Shown here: positions 53,016 to 61,480 of the stretch, one piece after another
Layout: every line of letters starts with the position of its first letter
Position numbering within the stretch: position 1 is the stretch's first letter
NCBI RefSeq assembly: GCF_014648815.1
Contig: NZ_BMRV01000004.1
Location: 522,022 to 586,021 of the forward strand
Reading direction: 5' to 3'
Source of the DNA: Streptomyces flaveolus
Lineage (GTDB): Bacteria; Actinomycetota; Actinomycetes; Streptomycetales; Streptomycetaceae
Length of the DNA stretch: 64,000 nucleotides
Position numbers and translations under genes: made by a program
Notes under the pieces: model-generated
Seen by the model: only the letters and a program-made list of their open reading frames with translations
Told to the model about the DNA's origin: nothing
Database searches by the model: none

Positions 53016-53547
53016 CGTTTGACGTACCGCCCGATTTGGGGTTTCGTCTCTCGCTCAGACACCTGTTCGGTGTGACCTGATACTTCGTCACCAGGGGACG
53101 GAAGTCCCGATCCGGGCGTATGTGTCAAGCGTGACGGACCGCACGTACGCCACTCTTGCGCCCCTTCCCCCTCCTCATGCCAAAATAGGACAAGGAGTCC
53201 GGGGAGGGCTCCATCCGTCCTGCTGTGGTGCACTGTGGGCGGAATCTCAGCATTGCACGCTTTGGGGGGTCTGGTGACTCCTGATCGCTCTGTGACTGAT
53301 CGTCACAGTGGCGTGACTGTCCGCTATGGCATGGTCCATCGGCATCCGTCGCTGATGAACACCTGGGAGGGCAATTCCATCGGTTTGGCCGACGCGGCTG
53401 GACAGATGGTGTAGTTGTAGTGCCGAGGACAAGCCGTTCGTCCTATAACCGACTCGACTCGCGTCCGCCATTTCGGGCAACGCGGGTCAAGGTGCAGAAT
53501 TTAGAGGAAAGAACCGAGAAGGTTCGGTTCTCCCGAGGAGGCCGCTC
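53016..53547. promoter_or_regulatory. Long bldC upstream region
   Basis: No ORF in these 532 bp is convincing. Features seen: a CTGTGAC/GTCACAG palindrome at 53290-53308, direct GTGACT repeats at 53274, 53292 and 53313, TATAAC near 53442, and a 7-bp hairpin (GAACCGA/TCGGTTC, 53511-53530) just before the bldC ribosome site GAGGAGG. Confidence 0.55.
53290..53308. promoter_or_regulatory. Palindromic operator candidate upstream of bldC
   Basis: CTGTGAC-TGATC-GTCACAG has perfect 7-bp arms. It resembles a Crp-type site but its spacing is one base longer than the usual TGTGA-N6-TCACA. Confidence 0.5.
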
Positions 53548-53754
53548 ATGACCGCTCGCACCCCTGATGCCGAGCCGCTGCTGACCCCGGCTGAGGTCGC
53601 CACCATGTTCCGCGTCGACCCGAAGACGGTCACGCGCTGGGCGAAGGCCGGCAAGCTCACGTCGATCCGCACGCTCGGCGGGCATCGCCGCTACCGCGAG
53701 GCCGAGGTCCGCGCTCTGCTCGCGGGCATTCCGCAGCAGCGCAGCGAGGCCTGA
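53548..53754 (+). CDS. bldC: Developmental regulator BldC
   Basis: This 68-residue MerR-like DNA-binding protein is needed for normal timing of development in Streptomyces. The sequence TPAEVATMFRVDPKTVTRWA followed by KAGKLTSIRTLGGHRRYREA is the BldC winged helix. BldC binds direct repeats cooperatively as a filament of monomers, without an effector domain, and the 68-residue length fits that. The RBS GAGGAGG lies about 6 bases upstream of ATG 53548. A rho-independent terminator 147 bp downstream leaves a long 3' untranslated region. Confidence 0.97.
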   Translation: MTARTPDAEPLLTPAEVATMFRVDPKTVTRWAKAGKLTSIRTLGGHRRYREAEVRALLAGIPQQRSEA

Positions 53755-53900
53755 ACAACCGCATAACCGGGCAGAACGGCAGGTCCCCCAACCTGTCGAG
53801 CCGCCTGTCACCACAGCTCCAACCGACGCGGGTCCTGCCCCAACAGGCCCCACGCCCAAGCCGTTCGAACATGTCGGACGACCGGCCGGGTACGTCGTGG

Positions 53901-53938
53901 ATCGCGCTGGACTCCGCCGGGTCCAGCGCGATTTTTTT
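53901..53938 (+). terminator. Rho-independent terminator downstream of bldC
   Basis: ATCGCGCTGGAC pairs with GTCCAGCGCGAT over an 8-nt loop and is followed by a run of seven T. This is the most canonical terminator in the window. Confidence 0.93.
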
Positions 53939-54091
53939 GTGCCGGGTGACGGTCCGCTGAGAGCGGCCTTGTCGGAGTCTGGGGGAGGCTGTCGGATCCG
54001 CTGTGGGCGGGCCGTGGGGGAACGTGCGGAAGCACCCTGCGGGAGGGTGCAATTGCACATATTAAATCGACCAGTTGTAGGAGAGGCGTAA

Positions 54092-54121
54092 GTGCCACCG
54101 TTTCAAAAACTCATGCGGTGA
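54092..54121 (+). other. Nine-codon ORF behind a strong ribosome site
   Basis: AGGAG (54079-54083) stands 8 bases before GTG 54092, which opens a 9-residue frame (MPPFQKLMR, then stop). An AT-rich stretch (ATATTAAATCG) precedes it. It could be a leader peptide or chance. No plus-strand gene follows it directly; the rest of 53939-54226 holds nothing else I can assign. Confidence 0.25.
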
Positions 54122-54226
54122 CACCCGTCACACGTGCTGGCGCTTGTTGGCTCTGGCATATGTGCGCTAGAGGAGCCGCCGGTTCCACCAGCCCGGCAGG
54201 GCACGGGCGTTGGGGCCGACGGGGGT

Positions 54227-54469
54227 TCACGTGGCGGCGGCGCTCTCGCCCTCGACGGCCTCTTGACGGCCCGTCGGTGACGGAGACGGGGGCGGAGACG
54301 GCGGCGCAGGCGGGGACGGGGGCTGCGCCGGCGGAGCGGCGGAGTCCCACGCCAGTCGCAGCAGCCGGTGGCAGATCGGACAGTGGCGCGTCAGATGGCG
54401 GTACGACGACGCGGCCGACAGATGCGCGCGGAGCAGTGCCCGCGTCTCGTGCCTGACCGATGCCGCCAT
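54227..54469 (-). CDS. DUF6274 family protein
   Basis: The protein has 80 residues. Start ATG 54469 has GGAGGT 8 bases upstream. The N-terminal half, ASVRHETRALLRAHLSAASS followed by YRHLTRHCPICHRLLRLAWD, contains CPICH and is the conserved part of DUF6274. A Pro-rich tail with SPPAPPSPPPSPSPTG follows. The His/Cys set could bind one zinc ion. It is a small actinobacterial protein of unknown function, conserved near bldC and hrpA. Confidence 0.8.
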   Translation of the reverse strand: MAASVRHETRALLRAHLSAASSYRHLTRHCPICHRLLRLAWDSAAPPAQPPSPPAPPSPPPSPSPTGRQEAVEGESAAAT

Positions 54470-54606
54470 ACGCCACCTCCAGGGACCGCACGGAGAACGT
54501 GCCCTGCCTTTGGAGTACCTAGCGAATGTGACGTCGTCAAGGCCGCGAGAGAGGCGCTGAGGGCTTCCGGGGCGTTCGGGCGCACCCCGACCTGCGGACG
54601 GCACGC

Positions 54607-54638
54607 AGAAGGCCCGCACCGATCGGTGCGGGCCTTCT
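54607..54638 (-). terminator. Terminator of tRNA-Asp (32-bp palindrome)
   Basis: AGAAGGCCCGCACCGA followed by its reverse complement makes a perfect palindrome just past the 3' end of the tRNA. Confidence 0.85.
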
Positions 54639-54643
54639 TACTG

Positions 54644-54718
54644 CGGTCCTGACGGGATTTGAACCCGCGGCCTCCACCTTGACAGGGTGGCGAGCACTCC
54701 AAACTGCTCCACAGGACC
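54644..54718 (-). tRNA. tRNA-Asp(GTC), copy 1
   Basis: The acceptor GGTCCTG pairs with CAGGACC; anticodon loop CTGTCAA with GTC; T-loop TTCAAAT; discriminator G. CCA is not encoded. Identical in sequence to the copy at 59032-59106. Confidence 0.95.
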
Positions 54719-54849
54719 AGGCTTTGCGGCGCCCACGCGACGGAGTCGCTTATGGATTCTGCTGCGTTGCGCTGCGAGAAGAGACTCTACAGGAGGGTGG
54801 GCCCAGGGTCGAACTCACCCTCCGTGCGCTCCTCGTCACGGCCTCGCCG

Positions 54850-57800
54850 CTACGGCGCCAGCGCGTCGATCGCCTTCACGATCCGCTTGTCGGAGATCGG
54901 GTACGCCGTCCCCAGCGCGTGGGCGAAGTAGCTGACCCGCAGCTCCTCGATCATCCAGCGGACGTCCAGGACCTGCCGCGGGACCGGCCGCCCCTGGGGC
55001 ATCTGCTCCAGCAGCCACGCGTACTCGTCCCGCATCTCGTGGACCTTCTCCATCCGGGTCGTGTCCCGCTGGACGTTGGCCGGCATCTGCTGCAGGCGCC
55101 GGTCGGCGGCGACCAGATAGCGCATCAGGTCGGGCAGCCGCCCGATGCCGGCCTCCGTCACGAAGCCGGGCTTCACCAGGCCGTCCAGCTGCGTCCGCAC
55201 GTCCTGGAGGTTCGGCAGCAGCGCGGGGCTCCGCACGGCCTTCAGACGGCGCTCACAGGCCTGCCAGGCGGCCAGCACCTGCTGCACCTGCCCCACCGTA
55301 CGGACGGTCGTGTCGACGATCTCCGCGCGGACCTTGTCGTAGAGCTTCCGGTACGACTCCTCGTCCCACGCCGGCCCGCCGAAGTCCGCGATCAGCCGAT
55401 CCGCCGCCGCCGTCGCGCAGTCGTCGAACAGGGCCTGGACGGACCCGTGCGGATTCGCGGACAGGCCCAGCTTCTGCTGGTTGGTCAGTTTCTCGGACGC
55501 GAACTTCGCCGGGTTGACCGGGATGTTGCGCAGGATCAGCCGGCGCGTGCCCTTCCACATGGCCTGTGCCTGCTCGGCCTCGGTGTCGAAGAGGCGCACG
55601 GACACCGTGTCCCCGTCGTCGACCAGCGCCGGGTAGGCCTTCACCGGCTGACCGGCCCGGCGCGTCTCGAAGACCCGGGACAGGGTGCCGATCGTCCAGT
55701 CCGTCAGGCCGGCGCGCTCCAGGGACTCGCCGCCGCTGCGCTCGGCGGTGGCCGCCGCGGCCTGCGACAGCGCCTTGCGCGCCTTCGGCTTCAGCCGGAG
55801 CTTCAGGGCCTCCAGGTCCTTGTCCTCGGCCAGCTTGCGGCGCCGCTCGTCGACGATCCGGAACGTGATCTTCAAATGGTCGGGGACCTTGGCCCAGTCG
55901 AAGTCCTCCGCGTCGAACGGCACCCCCACCATGCGCTTGAGCTCCCGCGCCATGGTCACCGTCAGCGGCTCCTGAAGGGGCACGGCCCGCTCCAGGAACG
56001 CCTGCGCGTAGTTCGGCGCCGGGACGTAGTTGCGGCGGATCGGCTTGGGCAGGGACCGGATCAGCTCCGTGACGACCTGCTCCCTCAGGCCCGGGATCTG
56101 CCACTCGAAGCCCTCGTCCGTGACCTGGTTGAGCACCTGGAGCGGAATGTGGACGGTCACACCGTCCGCGTCCGCCCCCGGCTCGAACTGGTAGGTCACA
56201 CGGAACTTCAGCGGCCCCTGACGCCAGGAGTCCGGATAGTCGTCCTTGGTGACCGCCCCCGCCTTCTCGTTGATGAGCATCTCGCGCTCGAAGTCGAGGA
56301 AGTCGGGCTGCTCGTGCCGCTTGTGCTTCCACCACGAGTCGAAGTGCGCACCGGAGACGACGTGTTCGGGCACCCGCTGGTCGTAGAAGTCGTAGAGCGT
56401 CTCGTCGTCGACCAGGATGTCCCGGCGCCGCGCACGGTGCTCCAGCTCCTCGACCTCGGTCAGCAGCCGGCGGTTGTCCGCGAAGAACTTGTGGTGCGTA
56501 CGCCAGTCGCCCTCCACCAGGGCGTTGCGGATGAACAGCTCGCGGCTGACCTCCGGATCGATCCGCCCGTAGTTCACCTTGCGCTGCGCCACGATCGGCA
56601 CGCCGTACAGCGTCACCTTCTCGTACGCCATCACCGCCGCCTGGTCCTTCTCCCAGTGCGGCTCGCTGTAGGTGCGCTTGAGGAGGTGCCCGGCGAGCGG
56701 CTCCACCCACTCGGGCTCGATCTTCGCGTTGACCCGGGCCCAGAGCCGGGAGGTCTCCACCAGCTCCGCGGACATCACGAACCGCGGCGGCTTCTTGAAC
56801 AGCGCCGAGCCGGGGAAGATCGCGAACTTGGCGTTGCGCGCACCCAGGTACTCGTTCTTCGCGCCCTCCTTCACGTCCTTCATGCCCACGTGCGAGAGGA
56901 GCCCGGCCAGCAGCGACACGTGCACGCGGTCGTCGGGCGCGGCGTGGTCGGCGTCGTTGAGCTGGATGCCCATCTGCTTGGCGACCGTGCGCAGCTGCGT
57001 GTAGATGTCCTGCCACTCCCGGATCCGCAGGAAGTTGAGGTACTCCTGCTTGCACATCCGGCGGAAGGACGATGAGCCGCGCTCCTTCTGCTGCTCGCGC
57101 ACGTACCGCCAGAGGTTGAGGAACGCGAGGAAGTCGCTGGTCTCGTCCTTGAACCGGGCATGCTGCTGGTCGGCCTGCGCCTGCTTGTCCGCCGGGCGCT
57201 CCCGGGGGTCCTGGATGGACAGGGCCGCCGCTATGACCATGACCTCGCGGACACAGCCGTTCTTGTCGGCCTCCAGCACCATCCGGGCCAGGCGCGGGTC
57301 GACGGGCAGCTGCGCCAGCTTGCGGCCGGTGTCGGTCAGCCGCTTGCGTACGTCCTTCTGCGCCGGGTCGAGCGCGCCCAGCTCCTGGAGGAGCTGCACG
57401 CCGTCGCGGATGTTGCGGTGGTCCGGCGGGTCGATGAACGGGAACTTCTCGATGTCGCCGAGGCCGGCCGCCGTCATCTGGAGGATGACGGAGGCGAGGT
57501 TCGTCCGCAGGATCTCCGCGTCCGTGAACTCCGGGCGCGCGTTGAAGTCGTCCTCGGAGTACAGCCGGATGCAGATACCGTCGCTGGTCCGTCCGCAGCG
57601 GCCCTTGCGCTGGTTGGCGCTGGCCTGCGAGATCGGCTCGATCGGCAGCCGCTGCACCTTGGTGCGGTGGCTGTAGCGGGAGATGCGGGCGAAACCGGGG
57701 TCGATGACGTACTTGATGCCCGGCACCGTCAGCGAGGTCTCGGCGACGTTCGTGGCCAGGACGATCCTGCGCCCGGTGTGCTGCTGGAACACCCGGTGCT

Positions 57801-58800
57801 GCTCGGCATGGGAGAGGCGGGCGTACAGCGGCAGGATCTCGGTGAATCTGTACTTCTTCTTCTCCAGGGCGTCGGCGGTGTCCCGGATCTCCCGCTCACC
57901 GGAGAGGAAGACGAGGATGTCGCCCTTCCCCTCGCCCATCAGCTCCTCGACCGCGTCGGTGATAGCGGTGATCTGGTCGCGGTCGGCGTCCTCGCCGTCC
58001 TCCTCGAGGAGCGGGCGGTACCGCACCTCCACCGGGTACGTCCGGCCGCTGACCTCGATGATCGGCGCGTCGCCGAAGTGCCGGGAGAAGCGCTCGGGGT
58101 CGATCGTCGCCGAGGTGATGACGACCTTCAGATCCGGCCGCTTCGGCAGCAGCTGGGCCAGATAACCCAGCAGGAAGTCGATGTTGAGGGACCGCTCGTG
58201 GGCCTCGTCGATGATGATCGTGTCGTAGGCGCGCAGCTCGCGGTCGGTCTGGATCTCGGCGAGCAGGATGCCGTCCGTCATCAGCTTGATGAACGTGGCG
58301 TCCGGATTCACCTGGTCGGTGAACCTGACCTTCCAGCCGACGGCCTCACCGAGAGGCGTGTCCAGCTCGTCCGCCACCCGCTCGGCGACGGTGCGCGCGG
58401 CGATCCGGCGGGGCTGGGTGTGCCCGATCATGCCGCGCACACCGCGGCCGAGCTCCACACAGATCTTCGGGATCTGCGTGGTCTTTCCGGATCCGGTCTC
58501 ACCGGCGACGATGACGACCTGGTGATCACGGATGGCCTCCGCGATCACGTCCTTCTTCTGGCTGACCGGAAGCTGCTCGGGGTAGCTGACGACGGGCACA
58601 CGGGCCCGGCGCTCACCGATGCGCTGCTCGGCCTTGGCCACCTCCGCCTCGATCTCGGCGAGAACGGCGGCACGGGCCTCCGGTTTACGGATCTTCCGCG
58701 CACCCTCGAGCCTCCGGCCGAGCCGGTGCGCGTCGCGCAGGGACAGCTCGGTCAGGCGGGGAGCGAGGGCGCCGAGGGCGGGGGCGGGGTGCGTAGACAT
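54850..58800 (-). CDS. hrpA: ATP-dependent RNA helicase HrpA (DEAH box)
   Basis: The protein has 1316 residues, the usual HrpA size. HrpA-type helicases unwind RNA and rescue stalled ribosomes in E. coli. Motifs: Walker A VAGETGSGKTTQIPK near residue 98, DEAH in TIIIDEAHERSLNIDFLLGY near 200, SAT in VVITSATIDPERF near 230, the second RecA-like lobe with VLATNVAETSLTVPGIKYVI near 350, and QRKGRCGRTSDGICIRLYS near 395. The winged-helix/ratchet and OB domains follow, then the long HrpA-specific C-terminal DUF3418 region (about 640-1300). It is transcribed alone between two tRNA loci. Confidence 0.97.
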   Translation of the reverse strand: MSTHPAPALGALAPRLTELSLRDAHRLGRRLEGARKIRKPEARAAVLAEIEAEVAKAEQRIGERRARVPVVSYPEQLPVSQKKDVIAEAIRDHQVVIVAGETGSGKTTQIPKICVELGRGVRGMIGHTQPRRIAARTVAERVADELDTPLGEAVGWKVRFTDQVNPDATFIKLMTDGILLAEIQTDRELRAYDTIIIDEAHERSLNIDFLLGYLAQLLPKRPDLKVVITSATIDPERFSRHFGDAPIIEVSGRTYPVEVRYRPLLEEDGEDADRDQITAITDAVEELMGEGKGDILVFLSGEREIRDTADALEKKKYRFTEILPLYARLSHAEQHRVFQQHTGRRIVLATNVAETSLTVPGIKYVIDPGFARISRYSHRTKVQRLPIEPISQASANQRKGRCGRTSDGICIRLYSEDDFNARPEFTDAEILRTNLASVILQMTAAGLGDIEKFPFIDPPDHRNIRDGVQLLQELGALDPAQKDVRKRLTDTGRKLAQLPVDPRLARMVLEADKNGCVREVMVIAAALSIQDPRERPADKQAQADQQHARFKDETSDFLAFLNLWRYVREQQKERGSSSFRRMCKQEYLNFLRIREWQDIYTQLRTVAKQMGIQLNDADHAAPDDRVHVSLLAGLLSHVGMKDVKEGAKNEYLGARNAKFAIFPGSALFKKPPRFVMSAELVETSRLWARVNAKIEPEWVEPLAGHLLKRTYSEPHWEKDQAAVMAYEKVTLYGVPIVAQRKVNYGRIDPEVSRELFIRNALVEGDWRTHHKFFADNRRLLTEVEELEHRARRRDILVDDETLYDFYDQRVPEHVVSGAHFDSWWKHKRHEQPDFLDFEREMLINEKAGAVTKDDYPDSWRQGPLKFRVTYQFEPGADADGVTVHIPLQVLNQVTDEGFEWQIPGLREQVVTELIRSLPKPIRRNYVPAPNYAQAFLERAVPLQEPLTVTMARELKRMVGVPFDAEDFDWAKVPDHLKITFRIVDERRRKLAEDKDLEALKLRLKPKARKALSQAAAATAERSGGESLERAGLTDWTIGTLSRVFETRRAGQPVKAYPALVDDGDTVSVRLFDTEAEQAQAMWKGTRRLILRNIPVNPAKFASEKLTNQQKLGLSANPHGSVQALFDDCATAAADRLIADFGGPAWDEESYRKLYDKVRAEIVDTTVRTVGQVQQVLAAWQACERRLKAVRSPALLPNLQDVRTQLDGLVKPGFVTEAGIGRLPDLMRYLVAADRRLQQMPANVQRDTTRMEKVHEMRDEYAWLLEQMPQGRPVPRQVLDVRWMIEELRVSYFAHALGTAYPISDKRIVKAIDALAP

Positions 58801-58901
58801 ACGGGTTCCAGGATCGCATCCCCGAGAAATTCCTGGCGAACGCTTTTGCCCCGGGGTCCGGCGAGGTGCGGGCCGGCGGGACCGGCGGCACCGGAAACAA
58901 C

Positions 58902-58929
58902 AAGGCCCCGATCCGAAGATCGGGGCCTT
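58902..58929 (-). terminator. Terminator of the tRNA-Glu/Asp/Phe cluster
   Basis: AAGGCCCCGATC pairs perfectly with GATCGGGGCCTT over the loop CGAA. It lies right after tRNA-Phe on the minus strand. Confidence 0.88.
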
Positions 58930-58933
58930 ACTG

Positions 58934-59007
58934 TGGCTGGGGCCGGGGTCGAACCGGCGACCTATCGCTTTTCAGGCGATCGCTCGTACCAACTGAGCTA
59001 CCCAGCC
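58934..59007 (-). tRNA. tRNA-Phe(GAA)
   Basis: The acceptor GGCTGGG pairs with CCCAGCC; anticodon loop CTGAAAA with GAA; T-loop TTCGACC; discriminator A. It is third of a three-tRNA cluster. Confidence 0.95.
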
Positions 59008-59012
59008 GCGAG

Positions 59013-59026
59013 GTTTCACGTGAAAC
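59013..59026. other. parS site (ParB binding)
   Basis: GTTTCACGTGAAAC is a perfect match to the Streptomyces parS 14-mer and sits between tRNA-Phe and tRNA-Asp. ParB loads here for segregation of the origin region. Confidence 0.9.
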
Positions 59027-59031
59027 CTCAG

Positions 59032-59106
59032 CGGTCCTGACGGGATTTGAACCCGCGGCCTCCACCTTGACAGGGTGGCGAGCACTCCAAACTGCTCCAC
59101 AGGACC
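59032..59106 (-). tRNA. tRNA-Asp(GTC), copy 2
   Basis: Identical to 54644-54718 over the whole gene. It is the middle tRNA of the Glu-Asp-Phe cluster. Confidence 0.95.
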
Positions 59107-59140
59107 AAGCTTCGTACGACAGTGTCGCACATGTACTGCG

Positions 59141-59213
59141 TGCCCCCAACGGGATTCGAACCCGTGCTACCGCCTTGAAAGGGCGGCGTCCTAGGCCGCT
59201 AGACGATGAGGGC
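59141..59213 (-). tRNA. tRNA-Glu(TTC)
   Basis: The acceptor GCCCTCA pairs with TGGGGGC (one G-U); anticodon loop CTTTCAA with TTC; T-loop TTCGAAT; discriminator A. It is first of the cluster. Confidence 0.95.
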
Positions 59214-59293
59214 TATCGGCCCGCCTGGGCGCTTCTCAGCGCGTCGGGGACGTGAGAAGCATATGGGATGGCGGGAGGTATCGCCAAAACGGT

Positions 59294-60910
59294 TTACGGA
59301 GTGCCGGGAGACGGGCTGCTCGGCGTGCCGGTGGTGTCCGTCGGGGACGGGCCCGTGCCGGTCGGGGACGGTGTCGCGCCCGGCTGGTTCTCCTTCGGCA
59401 GATGACGGCTGACCTCGGCCGTCGTGAGGCCCAGTCCGCCGAGCTTGATCTCGTCCCAGGCCTGGAGGCGCCGGCTGTCCCGGTCGAAGTAGAGGATCGA
59501 CGCCTGGACCGGGTCGGGGTGCTTGCCCTCCACGGCGCGCAGGCCGCTGCCGCCGGTGGAGCCCTCGATGCGCAGCCGGGTGCCGTACTTCATGACCTCC
59601 ATGTCCTCGTGGTGGACATGGCCCGCCAGCACCAGCGGGACGGTCCCGTCGACCTCGCGGGCCGCCGACGGCTCGTGGGCGATGGCGACGTCCACGGGGG
59701 TGCCGGCCCTGGTCTGGTCGCGCAGGGCGGAGGCCAGGCGGGCGCCGGCGAGTTCCTGGGAGGCCTCGGCGCCGGGCTTCGTCGAGCGGTCCGGGGTGTA
59801 CTGCGGGTCGCCGATGCCGGCGAAGCGCAGGCCGGCGATCGTGCGGGCCCGGCCGTCGTCCAGGACGTGCACGTTCTTGAGGCCCTTCAAGTAGTCCTGG
59901 GTGACGCGGGAGTCGTGGTTGCCGCGCACCCAGACGTAGGGCGCGCCGAGGTCCTCGATGGGGTCCAGGAAGCCGTTCTCCGCCGCCGTGCCGTGATCCA
60001 TGGTGTCGCCCGAGTCGACGATCACGTTCACCCGGTACTGCTCCACCAGTGAGGCGATGATCTTCCAGCTCGCGGGGTTCAGGTGGATGTCCGACACGTG
60101 CAGGACGCGGATCGTCGTCGGGTCGGGCTGGTAGGCGGGGAGCGTGGACGTGACGTCGTAGAGCTTGGTCACGTTCGTCACCAGGCGGGCCAGTTCCTTC
60201 TGGTAGACGTCGAACTCGGTGACGATGCTGCGCGCGTTGCCGACCAGGGACGGCGCGGAGGAGAGCAGGCCGGAGAACTTCGGCTCCAGGACCGAGTCGG
60301 GGTTCCAGGTCGCGTACGCGGTGCCGCCGGAGGCGACCAGGAGGGTGAGGGCGAGTCCGCCGGCCGCCAGGGCGCGGCGCGGGCGGCGGTAGACGGCGAG
60401 GCCGAGGGCGGTGGCGCCGGTGACGACGGCGACGCAGGAGCGGGCGGCCAGGTCGAGTGTTCCGTGCTGGACGTCCTTCGCGACCTCGTCCTGGAGGCCG
60501 GAGAGGCGTTCGGGGTGGTCGACGAGGGCCTGGGCGCGGTCCGGGTCGAGCTGGTCGACGTTGACGTCGAGGCGTACGGGGGCGGTGTGGCTGTCGAGCT
60601 GGAGCGCGCCCAGCGGGGAGACGTTGATCTTCGTGCCGCCGGTCAGGGACGGGCGCAGGGTCATCGTCGTGTTCATGGGGCCGACCGGGACGCGCACGTT
60701 GCCGACGATCAGCAGGCCGAGCCAGGCCCCGAGCAGGACGACGGCGACGAGGCCGAGGGCGCGGGTCCAGGGGCGGGAACGGGGGGTGAGCTCCCCCGTC
60801 GGGGGCGCCGGGCGGGCGCGGCGGCGGCGGGTGAGGGCGCGCGGGGCGCTGCGGATGCGGTTCATCTCCTCGGCCAGGACGTGCAGGACTGCGGCGGGGA
60901 CGCGGGCCAT
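59294..60910 (-). CDS. Membrane-anchored metallophosphoesterase
   Basis: The protein has 538 residues. Two membrane helices (LGLVAVVLLGAWLGLLIVG near 55 and the pair near 180-215, CVAVVTGATALGLAVYRRP, LALTLLVASGGTAYA) frame an outer loop. The catalytic domain, about 285-500, has the calcineurin-like metal ligands in order: VLHVSDIHLNP, VIVDSGDTMDHG, VWVRGNHDSRV, AIAHEPSA, and VLAGHVHHEDMEV. It probably hydrolyses phosphomonoesters or diesters outside the membrane; the substrate is unknown. A Pro/Thr/Ser-rich tail ends the chain. ATG 60910 was chosen; the frame continues left without typical codon use. It lies 80 bp from the tRNA-Glu gene. Confidence 0.87.
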   Translation of the reverse strand: MARVPAAVLHVLAEEMNRIRSAPRALTRRRRARPAPPTGELTPRSRPWTRALGLVAVVLLGAWLGLLIVGNVRVPVGPMNTTMTLRPSLTGGTKINVSPLGALQLDSHTAPVRLDVNVDQLDPDRAQALVDHPERLSGLQDEVAKDVQHGTLDLAARSCVAVVTGATALGLAVYRRPRRALAAGGLALTLLVASGGTAYATWNPDSVLEPKFSGLLSSAPSLVGNARSIVTEFDVYQKELARLVTNVTKLYDVTSTLPAYQPDPTTIRVLHVSDIHLNPASWKIIASLVEQYRVNVIVDSGDTMDHGTAAENGFLDPIEDLGAPYVWVRGNHDSRVTQDYLKGLKNVHVLDDGRARTIAGLRFAGIGDPQYTPDRSTKPGAEASQELAGARLASALRDQTRAGTPVDVAIAHEPSAAREVDGTVPLVLAGHVHHEDMEVMKYGTRLRIEGSTGGSGLRAVEGKHPDPVQASILYFDRDSRRLQAWDEIKLGGLGLTTAEVSRHLPKENQPGATPSPTGTGPSPTDTTGTPSSPSPGTP

Positions 60911-61007
60911 TGGTCCCGTATGCCCATGTCCCCGGGCGGATATGCGAGGGGTGAGAGGTCGGGGGCGGCGGTGTCGTACCTGATGTGTCGTACCCGACAA
61001 TGGGCCT

Positions 61008-61358
61008 GTGCTGGAGATGACGCGCGAGGAGTTCGAGGAACTGGTCGCCGAGGCGCTGGACCGGATCCCGCCGGAGCTGACGCGGCTGATGGACAACGTC
61101 GCGGTGTTCGTCGAGGACGAACCGCCGGCGGACGATCCCGAGCTGCTCGGGCTGTACGAGGGGACTCCGCTGACCGAGCGCGGGGAGTGGTACGCCGGGG
61201 TGCTGCCGGACCGGATCACCATCTACCGGGGGCCGACGCTGCGGTTCTGCGACACCCGTGAGGACGTGGTCGCGGAGACCGAGGTGACGGTGGTGCACGA
61301 GATCGCGCATCACTTCGGGATCGACGACGCGCGCCTGCACGCCCTCGGGTACGGGTGA
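61008..61358 (+). CDS. Small zinc metallopeptidase-like protein (HExxH)
   Basis: The protein has 116 residues. It opens MTREEFEELVAEALDRIPPE, followed by VAVFVEDEPPADDPELLGLY, and carries VVHEIAHHFGIDDARLHALG near the C-terminus with HEIAH as the zinc site and Asp downstream. This is the metallopeptidase family 'MPN/zincin_1' type common in bacteria; proteolytic activity is not proven. GACAAT at 60996-61001 ends six bases before GTG 61008, so the mRNA is probably leaderless. A tandem TGTCGTACC pair (60972, 60986) lies in the promoter region. Confidence 0.88.
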   Translation: MLEMTREEFEELVAEALDRIPPELTRLMDNVAVFVEDEPPADDPELLGLYEGTPLTERGEWYAGVLPDRITIYRGPTLRFCDTREDVVAETEVTVVHEIAHHFGIDDARLHALGYG

Positions 61359-61480
61359 GGGACTCGGCCCACGGCTCGGTGTCCGTGATCCGGGTGACGG
61401 TCCGCGGCGCGGGGCGCGTGTCCTCTTGCGGGTGACGGGAGTTGGGCACGGCGACTCCTGACCCCCGGAGGTGGCCGCCC

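Noticed and set aside
54118..54456. A 112-codon plus-strand ORF overlapping the DUF6274 gene
   Set aside because: The minus strand has a strong GGAGGT ribosome site and a conserved CPICH motif; the plus-strand frame has neither.
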